The position numbers and the translations under genes were made by a program. Shown here in pieces: positions 40,938 through 49,139 of a DNA stretch of 64,000 nucleotides; position 1 is the stretch's first letter, and every line of letters starts with the position of its first letter. The stretch comes from Flexibacter flexilis DSM 6793 (GTDB lineage Bacteria; Bacteroidota; Bacteroidia; Cytophagales; Flexibacteraceae): NCBI RefSeq assembly GCF_900112255.1, contig NZ_FOLE01000010.1:1-64000 (forward strand). The letters are read 5' to 3'. Under the pieces are notes generated by a model. That model did no database searches. It had not been told where the DNA came from and saw only the letters and a program-made list of their open reading frames with translations.

Positions 40938-43325
40938 TTAAATTCTTAATTTTTTACTTTTTTGAGAGGTTGGTTTTTTGTTTTTTGCAGACTTTTTTTT
41001 GCTGCCAGCCGCACGGCTTAAAGCAGAAGTCCAGTCTTCACCATCTTTGCGAATGGATTTCGCTTTTTTGGCAATTTTACCAATATCGGCTTGCCCCAAA
41101 CCATTCATTGTGCCGCTTGACTTTCGTTGTGACTTACCTTTGTCTTTGCTGCTGCTGATAATAGCCACTGTAATTGCGGCTAACGCAGCCCCACCGACTA
41201 CATACAGAACTGTATTTCCTGTTTTTTCAACATCTCCAGCGTTATTTGTTTTGCCGTCAGAGCCTGCGGGTGGCAAGGCTTGCGGTGTTGTCGCAGGCAA
41301 TGTACTTGCTGCTGGTGCAGTGCTTGCAGGTGGTGCTTGAGCCGTTTGCGTTGCTTGTGCAGTGCTTGCAGGTTGCGCCGTTGGTACTGCTGTACTTGCC
41401 ACCGTTGAAGCAACGTTAGCAACAGCACTTTGAGCCGCACAAATGGATAGTTGTGTATTGTAAAAAGACATTGCCGCACTGTCTATGTCAGCATTTCCCG
41501 TCGGAATTGGTTTTTGTGGCGGAACGCATTGCCCAGATGCAGATAGGGGCTTTTTGAATGTAGTCAGCATTGTGCAGGCAGTGCCAATAAGACCAGATGC
41601 CGCAGCAATGACAACGGTTGCCGAAACAGGTTCGCCCATTGTTTGGCTGCCAGCAATCGGATTGCCGTTTTTGTCTGTAATTGCGGGCAATGCGCCTGGC
41701 GCATGAATCCCCATAGCCTGTAATGGTAGAATGTAGCGTCTTTCATCAACACCCAAATTTCCTCCTGTGTGTAAATATGGCTTTGCCAAGTAACCGTATT
41801 CATACAAAAACTGATTACGGCGTGCCTCATCCCAACCTGGTTTCAACCCAACAGATTCTATGTACTTGAATGGCACTTTATTGCCATTAATGTCTTTGGT
41901 ATAATACACTGAGTTCCAAGCAGGAGTAGCAGCATCAGTGTACGAGCCATATATGTGAACTAACAGGTTTTCATATACTTTTCCCCAATCATACGCAGGG
42001 TTAGCTTTCCATTGTCCATTGACTTGGACAATTGGCTGGAAACCTGCTTCTTTGCCCGCACCCCAAATTTTGTCGTCGAGCGCACCGCACAGTAACGCTA
42101 ATTCCGCAGGCGTAAGAATTATTGCCTTATCCAAGGCATATTCTTGTTCGTCCTCAAACTCATTGTTATTCAGCGTGCTTGCATCCATTGGAACAACATA
42201 CGAACCGCCCCAACCTTTATTACCTTTGCCGTTTAGAATAGCCTTTTTCAAATTGTGGCGTTTGCCGCCCATTTGCCAGAATTTTTCTTCGAGAAAATCC
42301 AAAGCATTTTTGGCTTTGTCCCAAGAATCAGCAGACAAGCCTTTCGACATTGCTTGTTCTTTGGTCAAATACCCCCATTTGGCGCGTTCGGCAAAATTGA
42401 ATAAATCAACCTTCATCGCGGCAAGAACACCGTTGCGGACAGTGATTGTAGCAGGGTTTGTGTAGCGATTCACCAAGCGAATCACTTTTCCAGCACCGTC
42501 CGTAAATTCTTTGATGGTAAATTTAATGCCGTCTCGAACTTCGTCGCGCACGTTGCGGAAAAGCTGACCAGCAGCCGTATTACCAATTTGATTCACGACT
42601 TGCGTTACACCGCTCCCGACTGCATTGGCAGCATTGCTAATGCCACTACCTACTGCATTGGCAGCATCACTAATCCAACCATTCATTTGCTGAGGTTGAT
42701 TGCAACCACAATCAGGATTGCCTGGACAACCAAGTGTATTTGTATTAGGCAAACCGCCAAGCTCTTGTAATTCTGCCATATAGGTATCGTCTATATCGTA
42801 ATAATCATATTCTTTGTTAAACTCATGACAAACAGGGTCGATTATTATCGTTTTCCTGCCGTCAGGAACTACCACGTAGATGTGTTGGTAGTCATTCTTT
42901 TTGTCAATTTGTACGGCATTCAAATTATTTGAACGACGTATGTAGTGAGGTATTCTCAGATTTGTTAATACACTGGAAATGAAGGTAGTGTAGCAATCAC
43001 AATCAACACCCGTTATTCTGTCGCGCCACATTGCGTAAGGCCGCCGCACCTGCTCAACTCCTTTTTTATCTTCCTGATACTGAACGTAATGGAATAAAAA
43101 AGTCCATATATTTTGACAAGTTTCGTATAGGTTTTTTCCTTGCAAAACAGGCGCAATGCGCTCGGTTTGGTATAGTGTCCGATAGATTATATCTTTCATA
43201 TAATCTACTGTTTTGCTGGTGGTTAAGCCCTCTTTTACATGAGTAATTACCACATCTTCGGCAGGGCCAAAAAATTGGTCGAACCGCTCACCGCCAGCCG
43301 CTAATACACGTTTGCCTACCCTCAT
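40938..43325 (-). CDS. Large protein with transglutaminase-like domain and C-terminal TM
   Basis: 795 residues from ATG 43325 (5 bp after the upstream stop; the longer in-frame start at 43448 would lie within the upstream gene). A transglutaminase-like Cys-His-Asp site is visible: C109 in TGVDCDCYTTFISSVL, H148 in YQHIYVVV and D163 in TIIIDPVCHE. Then come a Cys-rich stretch (CPGNPDCGCN), MNGWISDAANAVGSG repeats, a large middle domain, and a Thr/Ala/Pro/Gln linker (about 600-690). One TM helix (VLYVVGGAALAAITVAII) and a very basic tail with MNGLGQADIGK finish it. It may process, crosslink or anchor virion proteins. Confidence 0.7.
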   Translation of the reverse strand: MRVGKRVLAAGGERFDQFFGPAEDVVITHVKEGLTTSKTVDYMKDIIYRTLYQTERIAPVLQGKNLYETCQNIWTFLFHYVQYQEDKKGVEQVRRPYAMWRDRITGVDCDCYTTFISSVLTNLRIPHYIRRSNNLNAVQIDKKNDYQHIYVVVPDGRKTIIIDPVCHEFNKEYDYYDIDDTYMAELQELGGLPNTNTLGCPGNPDCGCNQPQQMNGWISDAANAVGSGISNAANAVGSGVTQVVNQIGNTAAGQLFRNVRDEVRDGIKFTIKEFTDGAGKVIRLVNRYTNPATITVRNGVLAAMKVDLFNFAERAKWGYLTKEQAMSKGLSADSWDKAKNALDFLEEKFWQMGGKRHNLKKAILNGKGNKGWGGSYVVPMDASTLNNNEFEDEQEYALDKAIILTPAELALLCGALDDKIWGAGKEAGFQPIVQVNGQWKANPAYDWGKVYENLLVHIYGSYTDAATPAWNSVYYTKDINGNKVPFKYIESVGLKPGWDEARRNQFLYEYGYLAKPYLHTGGNLGVDERRYILPLQAMGIHAPGALPAITDKNGNPIAGSQTMGEPVSATVVIAAASGLIGTACTMLTTFKKPLSASGQCVPPQKPIPTGNADIDSAAMSFYNTQLSICAAQSAVANVASTVASTAVPTAQPASTAQATQTAQAPPASTAPAASTLPATTPQALPPAGSDGKTNNAGDVEKTGNTVLYVVGGAALAAITVAIISSSKDKGKSQRKSSGTMNGLGQADIGKIAKKAKSIRKDGEDWTSALSRAAGSKKKSAKNKKPTSQKSKKLRI

Positions 43326-43330
43326 AGCCG

Positions 43331-43822
43331 TTACACTTTTACGGAGAGTTCCTCGTATTGCGTAGGAACTTCCACCGCAACACCGCCTACAATTGCCCGA
43401 AAACTTGTCGCAATGACAAGCACAGTTCCGCTTTTTATCGCGTTCCAAATTGCTGTTCCAGATGCTAGTAGTGTTGTCAATGGCATTTTTATTTCAAACG
43501 TCGGAAAGTCGTTTGGAGACTGGATTTGCGCAGAAGCTGGTATAGTAATTAGTGTCGGATTAGCGTTGGACGTGCCAAGTTCTGCACCATCTTTTTTTGC
43601 AGTCAGCACGCGCACAAATGGATAGGAAATTTGAATGGATTTAAGGGTGGGATTTTTGATAATAACATTGGTCTTAATCGTAAGCCCGCCGAATAAAGTG
43701 CCTGAAAACGAACTTGACGTTTCCACTACAATTTCATTACCCAAATTAAGGTAGCCGCCAGCTTTAACGGCCAAAAAGCCAAGCCCTAATATACTACCAA
43801 TCCATAACCACGTTTTTTTCAT
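43331..43822 (-). CDS. LEA14/WHy-like protein with N-terminal membrane anchor
   Basis: 163 residues. One TM helix (about 4-25, WLWIGSILGLGFLAVKAGGYL) precedes a beta-sandwich: GTLFGGLTIKTNVIIKNPTLKSIQISYPFVRV matches the LEA14/WHy pattern (NPxxxxIxIxxxxxxV), with later PNDFPTFEIKMPL. Such domains are common in Bacteroidota exported proteins. First gene of the leftward structural operon, so it may be a virion membrane component. Confidence 0.6.
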   Translation of the reverse strand: MKKTWLWIGSILGLGFLAVKAGGYLNLGNEIVVETSSSFSGTLFGGLTIKTNVIIKNPTLKSIQISYPFVRVLTAKKDGAELGTSNANPTLITIPASAQIQSPNDFPTFEIKMPLTTLLASGTAIWNAIKSGTVLVIATSFRAIVGGVAVEVPTQYEELSVKV

Positions 43823-43885
43823 TTCCGACCGCTTAATTACTATTTAATTGAGGGTGGAAAGTTGAGAATAAAAAAAATATACCGT

Positions 43886-43915
43886 CAGGCATTTGCCGCA
43901 AAAACAGGCATTTGC
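43886..43915 (-). promoter_or_regulatory. Direct repeats upstream of the structural operon
   Basis: CAGGCATTTGC is repeated perfectly at 43886-43896 and 43905-43915, 19 bp apart. The pair lies about 65-95 bp upstream of the first structural gene. A promoter-like TATATTTT (minus strand) is next to it at about 43877. A late-gene activator or repressor site is likely. Confidence 0.5.
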
Positions 43916-43935
43916 GGAATTTTAATTAAAAACAA

Positions 43936-43973
43936 TAAAAAACCTGTAAACGCAGGTTGTTTACAGGTTTTTT
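43936..43973. terminator. Terminator separating early and structural blocks
   Basis: AAAAACCTGTAAAC pairs with GTTTACAGGTTTTT around a 7-base loop, with A and T tails on both sides. It isolates the structural operon from the upstream minus-strand genes, so the former needs its own promoter. Confidence 0.8.
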
Positions 43974-43978
43974 GTTGT

Positions 43979-44230
43979 TCAAATCATGTTTTTTTCTCGC
44001 AAAATCGTGACACATTGGTTGTAATCCAACAAATGATAATTGCAAAAATCAGACAAAAATACTGGCGGTTTCGCCTTCGGGTTCATCAATTCTGAATTAG
44101 ATTGATTAAGTTTTTTGATTCGTGCATAAATCAATTGTTCGCGTACTTCTCGTATCTTTTGGCCTGCTTTTTCATTTTTACAATTTAATAATTGACAGAC
44201 AATTTTTAAAGTCACGGGAATATTTTCCAT
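43979..44230 (-). CDS. Small basic protein, possible regulator, 83 aa
   Basis: Reads MENIPVTLKIVCQLLNCKNEKAGQKIREVREQL at the start; the alternation of helices and basic residues is compatible with a winged helix or HTH DNA-binding protein, but no family is recognised. It sits immediately upstream of the structural operon and its repeat-containing control region, the place where a late regulator is often found. Confidence 0.45.
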   Translation of the reverse strand: MENIPVTLKIVCQLLNCKNEKAGQKIREVREQLIYARIKKLNQSNSELMNPKAKPPVFLSDFCNYHLLDYNQCVTILREKNMI

Positions 44231-44232
44231 AA

Positions 44233-44793
44233 TTATAATGATAATGATAATGATTCAAGATAATCCATCAGTTGTTTGACAATTGGATGTAATGACCCGT
44301 TATTTAAGTCAGTAACATAAGCAATTATCTCGTCTTTAGCCTCAATTACCTCTGGCTTTTTCATATTAGAAAGAACAGTATTCCTTAATGCAGAAATCTG
44401 TTTTTCGGCTTCCAATCGCAAAACTTGATGGTGGGAAAACATAGCGATATAGGCCAAATTTCCACACGAAGTAGCGTTTAATTTCTGTAAAATTTCCAAA
44501 TCGGTTAAATCAATATCATCAATAAGAGTGCCAAGCCTAATCCCGCCATCAATAAGAATGCCAAAATTCATCCCGTCATCAATAAGGCTTTTCGTTGCAA
44601 CATCAACGTATTGAGCCGCTATTTCCAATGGAAAAAATAAGACCATAGGCCCTAACTCTTGGAGATAATATAAGGGGAATTTTAATCCAAACTCATTAAA
44701 GTTTTCAAAAGGTTCTAAAAAACCATTTTTTTTGTCGTAAAAGCGATAAAATTTTGCTTTTTGGTCTTCCGACATTTCAGATAATCGTAACAT
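44233..44793 (-). CDS. Hypothetical protein, 186 aa
   Basis: All-helical appearance. FRLGTLIDDIDLTDLEILQKL and the near-duplicate DDGMNFGILIDGGIRLGTLIDD stand out as internal repeats. It lies 2 bp from the next gene. No family recognised. Confidence 0.5.
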   Translation of the reverse strand: MLRLSEMSEDQKAKFYRFYDKKNGFLEPFENFNEFGLKFPLYYLQELGPMVLFFPLEIAAQYVDVATKSLIDDGMNFGILIDGGIRLGTLIDDIDLTDLEILQKLNATSCGNLAYIAMFSHHQVLRLEAEKQISALRNTVLSNMKKPEVIEAKDEIIAYVTDLNNGSLHPIVKQLMDYLESLSLSL

Positions 44794-44834
44794 ACACTTT
44801 TGTTTTAAATTGAATGTTTTCTAAGCCTATGAAA

Positions 44835-44921
44835 TAAGAGTGAACGGAGTCATTTCAACCGTAACAGTATCCTTACACGATTCTACGCAGTGACCACTGT
44901 GAGCGTCTTTTTTCACTCTTA
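44835..44921. ncRNA. Structured intergenic element, possible small RNA
   Basis: A 174-bp gap (44794-44967) contains a 9-bp inverted repeat (TAAGAGTGA at 44835, TCACTCTTA at 44913) enclosing a small hairpin (CAGTG AC CACTG, 44888-44899). The strand cannot be decided. It could be an mRNA leader structure or a small RNA. Confidence 0.3.
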
Positions 44922-44967
44922 AAATAAATTCCAATATCAGTGAGATATTTGTTATTTTAACGTTATG

Positions 44968-45777
44968 TTACCACCGACAATCGTTGCAGGTGGACGGCTG
45001 ACCTAATTCACGTCCCTCAAACGTAAAATAAAAATCATCTTCTGACCTTCCCCAAAACTTTTTAAGTTCTTGGCTTAGTTGCAAAGCCCTTAAATAATTA
45101 TCTGGGTAAAATTCTGCTACTGCTGCAAAGTCTTTAGGATTCATATTTTTGCAAGGCAAACAGTTATTGTGGCTAAATATTCTTTTGCCATTTTCGTCTT
45201 TTATATCGTAAATTTTGGGATACCAACCTATGTGTTTTTTTACAATATCAAAGCACCATTCATCTGTAAAGCTACCAATAGTGTAATGTTTTTCAGGAGT
45301 AAACATATCAACCTGCATTACTTTTTGTTGCCTTTCGCCACGCCTTTTTAATTCGTGTTTGACATACCCAACTAAATCGTATTTTATACCATTTTCAAAA
45401 CAGTAAACAGCCATTGGTATTATTTTCAAATTCTTACTGCAAGGGCTATTTATTGGGTGTGGTATAAGGTTTTGCTCTTTAAAGTATCGAAGTATTGAAT
45501 TGCTTGTAATCTTCACTTTTACATTATCAAAATGCTTTCTTGCATACCTAATACCATCAGCAACAAATTGAAAAGTATCTGGTGAGTGTTCGGCAAAATG
45601 TGCATAAAATAAATGTAATTCAGCAGGTTTTGCTTTGGATTCAATTAAATCACAAAGCACAGCCATTGAGTTAATCCCACCAGAAAGACCAACCATTATT
45701 TTTTGACCAAAGTACGGCACACAACAAGGAGTTTGATGCAAGGTATTGCTGACAAAAATGCTATCAACTTTCTTCAT
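44968..45777 (-). CDS. PP-loop ATPase, PAPS-reductase-like family
   Basis: 269 residues. The PP-loop reads MVGLSGGINSMAVL (about 32-45); canonical SGGxDS has Asp where this has Asn. Other features are HLFYAHFAEHSPDTFQFV, CSKNLKIIPM, and a C-terminal cysteine set (NNCLPCKNM and CNDCRW) that could hold a metal or Fe-S cluster. Phage members of this family are often labelled phosphoadenosine phosphosulfate reductase, but many act in nucleotide or DNA modification. With two DNA methylases nearby, DNA modification is the more attractive guess. Confidence 0.75.
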   Translation of the reverse strand: MKKVDSIFVSNTLHQTPCCVPYFGQKIMVGLSGGINSMAVLCDLIESKAKPAELHLFYAHFAEHSPDTFQFVADGIRYARKHFDNVKVKITSNSILRYFKEQNLIPHPINSPCSKNLKIIPMAVYCFENGIKYDLVGYVKHELKRRGERQQKVMQVDMFTPEKHYTIGSFTDEWCFDIVKKHIGWYPKIYDIKDENGKRIFSHNNCLPCKNMNPKDFAAVAEFYPDNYLRALQLSQELKKFWGRSEDDFYFTFEGRELGQPSTCNDCRW

Positions 45778-45792
45778 TTTTACAAAATATTA

Positions 45793-46107
45793 TCAATCAT
45801 AATCCCTTGAACGGGAAAAATTTCTATCAATCCAAATTCCTAATTTATCAGGGCATGGGATACAAACGCACCATCGAAAATATGGTAATAAACCAATTAC
45901 ACCTATACCCCAGTGCGTACTTGCTACTATTGCAATTTCAAATTCCAAACTATCAATTGTCCACACAGTGAAAAATAACCAGCGAAAACAAAAATTACTG
46001 GTACTTTGTTCGTCTGCTTTTATGTACTCAAACACAGGCACTAATGAAAAAATATCCATACTGTACCATTTTTGTTTTTTGTTAATTCCTAATAAGTATT
46101 TACTCAT
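45793..46107 (-). CDS. Small protein with hydrophobic and Cys/Trp-rich segments, 104 aa
   Basis: I do not recognise it. Hydrophobic stretches RWLFFTVWTIDSLEFEIAIVAS and GIGVIGLLPYFRWCVCIPCP may be buried strands or one membrane segment. Its start overlaps the stop of the upstream gene by 4 bp. Confidence 0.45.
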   Translation of the reverse strand: MSKYLLGINKKQKWYSMDIFSLVPVFEYIKADEQSTSNFCFRWLFFTVWTIDSLEFEIAIVASTHWGIGVIGLLPYFRWCVCIPCPDKLGIWIDRNFSRSRDYD

Positions 46108-46358
46108 GTCTCTATTAGTTTTAATTTTTCAGAAAATTGCTGTAATTCTTTGCAAAAATTGTTTACTTCGTCAATAGGGATAGTAATAGATGACTCACTT
46201 CCTGTATTGCCGAATATTTGAACTACAGTTACTCCTAATGATGTTTTTCTATCACTTTTATACATAGTAGCCCTGTCAAATATGCCTCCTTTTTTTAACT
46301 CAAAAGTGATGTCACTTCTATATTCTGTTGGTGCTTGAAATGAATGTGTTAATTCCAT
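46104..46358 (-). CDS. Hypothetical protein, 84 aa
   Basis: Start chosen at ATG 46358 (MELTHSFQAPTEYRSDITFE) because the upstream extension overlaps the neighbouring gene. Beta-rich with KTSLGVTVVQIFGNTG and a helical end EVNNFCKELQQFSEKLKLIET. Family unknown. Confidence 0.5.
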   Translation of the reverse strand: MELTHSFQAPTEYRSDITFELKKGGIFDRATMYKSDRKTSLGVTVVQIFGNTGSESSITIPIDEVNNFCKELQQFSEKLKLIET

Positions 46359-46365
46359 AATTATT

Positions 46366-46785
46366 TTAAAATAAATTCCAACCCTTATTCCATTTTTCCC
46401 AATAATCTTGGTACGTGGACATTGCCGCATAATATTCTTCAACAGAAATGCAATTACCTAATTCGGTAATTAAAGAAAATTCCCCGTGCTTTTCAATATA
46501 CGTTCCTGGTGCAAAGGATTTATGACGAATATTCAAACCCAATTCAAAGTATTGATAAGCCTGGTCCATTGTCATATTTTCCACTACGCGCCCCGTACTT
46601 ATCCACCATTTATGTTGCTTATCAAGACTTTCAATGATTAATACTCGTGCATACAGATGACTTGTTACAACACCTACAAAACTCCCTTCTATTAAATATT
46701 TTGGTTGAAAAACGACCGTTTTTCCAATTGGGATTTCGTCGGTATGCGTATGTTTGCTATAAAATTGATGTGGATAAAATTTCAT
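46366..46785 (-). CDS. Hypothetical protein, 139 aa
   Basis: The pattern EIPIGKTVVFQPKYLIEGSFVGVVTSHLYARVLIIE and aromatic-rich end YQDYWEKWNKGWNLF give no known family. A small beta-barrel (SH3/Tudor-like) N-terminal half is possible. Seven bases from its downstream neighbour. Confidence 0.5.
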   Translation of the reverse strand: MKFYPHQFYSKHTHTDEIPIGKTVVFQPKYLIEGSFVGVVTSHLYARVLIIESLDKQHKWWISTGRVVENMTMDQAYQYFELGLNIRHKSFAPGTYIEKHGEFSLITELGNCISVEEYYAAMSTYQDYWEKWNKGWNLF

Positions 46786-46787
46786 AA

Positions 46788-47003
46788 TTATCTTATAATA
46801 AAATCAGAACCGTTATCATCCATTTCGTAAGGGATATTTAAGTTTTTTAAAACCCCGTCAATATCCATATTACATAAGCAACAATCAAAAAATGGAGAAT
46901 CATTATCTACATCTTCGTCAATCTTAAAACCAAAATGCTCAAAAAATTGACGTTGTGTTTCTATTTCAATTTCACCATTGTTTGCAACAATTGTTACGCA
47001 CAT
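46788..47003 (-). CDS. Hypothetical protein, 71 aa
   Basis: Acidic small protein; DEDVDNDSPFFDCCLCNMDIDG includes a CCxC cluster. It lies 2 bp from the neighbouring start. Function unknown. Confidence 0.45.
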   Translation of the reverse strand: MCVTIVANNGEIEIETQRQFFEHFGFKIDEDVDNDSPFFDCCLCNMDIDGVLKNLNIPYEMDDNGSDFIIR

Positions 47004-47005
47004 AG

Positions 47006-47155
47006 CTAATTAAATTTGTTAAAATTCTTATAAAAAAACTCGGCATCATTTTTATTAAATGGAGCTTTTTTTGTGGCATTTATATCTTTTTTAATATTAT
47101 AATTGTCCACAATCATAACAATAAATACGATTACACAAAATATAATAAGTGGCAT
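47006..47155 (-). CDS. Very small single-TM protein, 49 aa
   Basis: Starts at ATG 47155 with MPLIIFCVIVFIVMIVDNYN, one membrane helix, followed by a basic cytoplasmic tail. It fills the gap between two genes with a 2-bp spacing to the next start, which supports it as real. Confidence 0.5.
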   Translation of the reverse strand: MPLIIFCVIVFIVMIVDNYNIKKDINATKKAPFNKNDAEFFYKNFNKFN

Positions 47156-47179
47156 ATAAATTACGATTTAATGTAGGGT

Positions 47180-47503
47180 TTAATTTTCGTCTTCATATTC
47201 ATAACTAATTATTGGGTTTATGCGTTGTAATTCATCCAAAATTTCTTCGGCGGTAAACTCTTCTCCAAATTCATTAATCATTGGTAAAATTGAGTTTCGG
47301 GGAGACAAGCAAGATTGCTCTATCCACTTACCTGTATTGCATCGCCAATAGCTTTCAAACGAATTTAAAGAAATGTTGCTTTTATGCGGATTATTCGGGT
47401 TATTGGCTTGGTCTCCAATGACTCTATCCCAAAATCCTTCTTTACAATAAAATCGGGTAAAAACAACCCAACCTTCTTGCAATTTCTCTGTTTTTATAGC
47501 CAT
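47180..47503 (-). CDS. Hypothetical protein, 107 aa
   Basis: Soluble, Trp- and Asn-rich; WVVFTRFYCKEGFWDRVIGDQ and EEFTAEEILDELQRINPII. No family recognised. It starts 3 bp after the stop of the Cys-containing small gene upstream. Confidence 0.5.
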   Translation of the reverse strand: MAIKTEKLQEGWVVFTRFYCKEGFWDRVIGDQANNPNNPHKSNISLNSFESYWRCNTGKWIEQSCLSPRNSILPMINEFGEEFTAEEILDELQRINPIISYEYEDEN

Positions 47504-47506
47504 ACA

Positions 47507-47734
47507 TTAAGAGTTTAATAGATGATACTCCGAATACTTTATTTTTTTGCAATAGACCACAATTTCAATGCAATCAGGGCAATTTACTTTTTCGTTTGTG
47601 GTTTGACTTGCCTCATATCCTAACAAATTATCTCCAGCCAAATCTTGGCCGCACAAGGCATAATCTTTTTGTCCAAATCCTAAAAAATGAACAAGTTGTT
47701 TACCGTCTTGTGTTATTTTTTCGCGTGTTGCCAT
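47507..47734 (-). CDS. Small putative zinc-binding protein, 75 aa
   Basis: Pattern HFLGFGQKDYALCGQDLAG followed by VNCPDCIEIVVYCKKIKYSE suggests a two-part zinc site (H...C...CxxC), as seen in short phage proteins of Bacteroidota that share the xHxLxxxxxxLCGxxLxGD...CPxCxxxL layout. No known activity. Confidence 0.55.
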   Translation of the reverse strand: MATREKITQDGKQLVHFLGFGQKDYALCGQDLAGDNLLGYEASQTTNEKVNCPDCIEIVVYCKKIKYSEYHLLNS

Positions 47735-47902
47735 ACGTTATTCATTCAATAAGTGTACAAGGCTTTAATTACGTTTTCGTCAAGGTCGTTCATGCTAATC
47801 TTTTACCTCTGACATACACGTTGTTTTTTACAATTTTTAAACACATAAATTTACATTATTTTTTCTGTTTATACCTATATTTTACGATTTTTTTTAATAA
47901 AA

Positions 47903-47929
47903 AAAAACCGCGTGTGAGTGCGGTTTTTT
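47903..47929. terminator. Terminator downstream of the frameshifted phage gene
   Basis: AAAAACCGC pairs with GCGGTTTTT around an 8-base loop, with A and T runs on both sides, 26 bp beyond the stop of the frameshifted gene (minus strand). Confidence 0.75.
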
Positions 47930-47954
47930 GGGGTGTTGGATATATTTTCGAGAG

Positions 47955-48597
47955 TTAAAAATTATCACTTCTGTAGTTGTAATATTCGCTTCTTTTTCCA
48001 CAAACATCGCACGAATAAACACCTTCGCTATCGCAAGTAAAATTGCAACTGTGAGCATCAATAGCATAATCCTCGTTCTCCATTACAGGAATTTTATATA
48101 AAATTTCCTCAGACCAGCCAATAATTTGACCTTGAAACGGTTTATCAAACCATGCCAAAAAATCGTCAAGCGAAAGCCCGTCATTATTGGCCAATGTTTC
48201 AATGGAATATCCTGTAATTATTTCCCCGTTTTGCGAAACAATAAACTCTTTATGGTCGCCTCGTATTACTAATTCTATATCATAGATTTGAGTGATAGTA
48301 ATATCTGGAGCAATGGTAATCTGCTTACTCCGATATGGTTTCCCTGACCAAACATGCGGGCTAAATTTGTCGCCTTCGCGCCATCGTTGTCCCTTGCGAA
48401 TAGTAGTATTTTTAACATCGCAAATTGTGGTATCTAAATCTACAACGTAATCAGTAGTTGTTCCCAGCGCATCACTCCAATCACCTGTTTTTTTTTCGGT
48501 AAATGGCATTGTAAATTTTTTCAACAAAAAAAGTTGGTTGTCCTGCTTTTGGGTGGTTTGCAGGATATTGTCTTGAAAATGAAATTACTCTACTCAT
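47955..48597 (-). pseudogene. Conserved phage protein split by a frameshift in an A9 run
   Basis: Frame 1 starts at ATG 48597 and reads MSRVISFSRQYPANHPKAGQ then PTFFVEKIYNAIYRKKNR before TGA. Frame 2 continues with TGDWSDALGT and NTTIRKGQRWREGDKFSPHVWSGKP, then YRSKQITIAPDI, to 47955. I remember the two parts as one Bacteroidota phage family (N-terminal SFSRxFPxxHPKAGxPTxFVEKI, central HTIRxGxRWxxGDKFSPRxWSGKPYxSKQ). The frames join at nine A residues at about 48488-48496, and loss of one A, or +1 slippage, would restore a protein of about 214 residues. Function unknown. Confidence 0.65.
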
Positions 48598-48656
48598 AAT
48601 TTTTTCGGGGGTTTAGCCCGCACTTTTGCACGGGCTTGGGGGTTTAATTAATTTTG

Positions 48657-49139
48657 TCAAGAGTTGTGTACTTTCAATATTTCAACAGCTTTTTCCTTTG
48701 CTACCAAAAGAGCTTCGGCAATACAATACCATTTTGCAGCAGCGTTTAAATCATTCTCTTTATGTTGAAACGTACTGCCGAAATTGTTTGCCTTTACAAT
48801 TTCGGCATCTAAGTAATCAAGGAATAAATTAACATTGCCCAATCTTTGCTCAATTTCAGCCATCAGAATATTTCTTGACCATTTAGCCCCTTTTTCATAA
48901 GCTAACCCACATTGGATTTCCATCAGAGTATCGGGGTAGCACATATTGGGAAATGTGGTCATTTTTTGAGCCTGTACTTTTATGGCTTCGTCAGACAATT
49001 TGTCTAAAGATTGATTGATTGAAGGGCTGTAACTTGCAAGAAATTCGTCTATGTCTGAGTCTTTATGCGAAATATAGCCTTGTTGCTTATGCCACTCCAT
49101 GTAAGCATGAAGCATTTTACGTTGTTCTTCCATGAGCAT
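48657..49139 (-). CDS. Hypothetical protein, 160 aa
   Basis: Start taken at ATG 49139 (MLMEEQRKMLHAYMEWHKQQGY), overlapping the methylase gene's end by 23 bp; the ATG at 49133 is an alternative. Soluble and helical, with LAYEKGAKWSRNILMAEIEQRL. Family not recognised. Confidence 0.5.
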   Translation of the reverse strand: MLMEEQRKMLHAYMEWHKQQGYISHKDSDIDEFLASYSPSINQSLDKLSDEAIKVQAQKMTTFPNMCYPDTLMEIQCGLAYEKGAKWSRNILMAEIEQRLGNVNLFLDYLDAEIVKANNFGSTFQHKENDLNAAAKWYCIAEALLVAKEKAVEILKVHNS

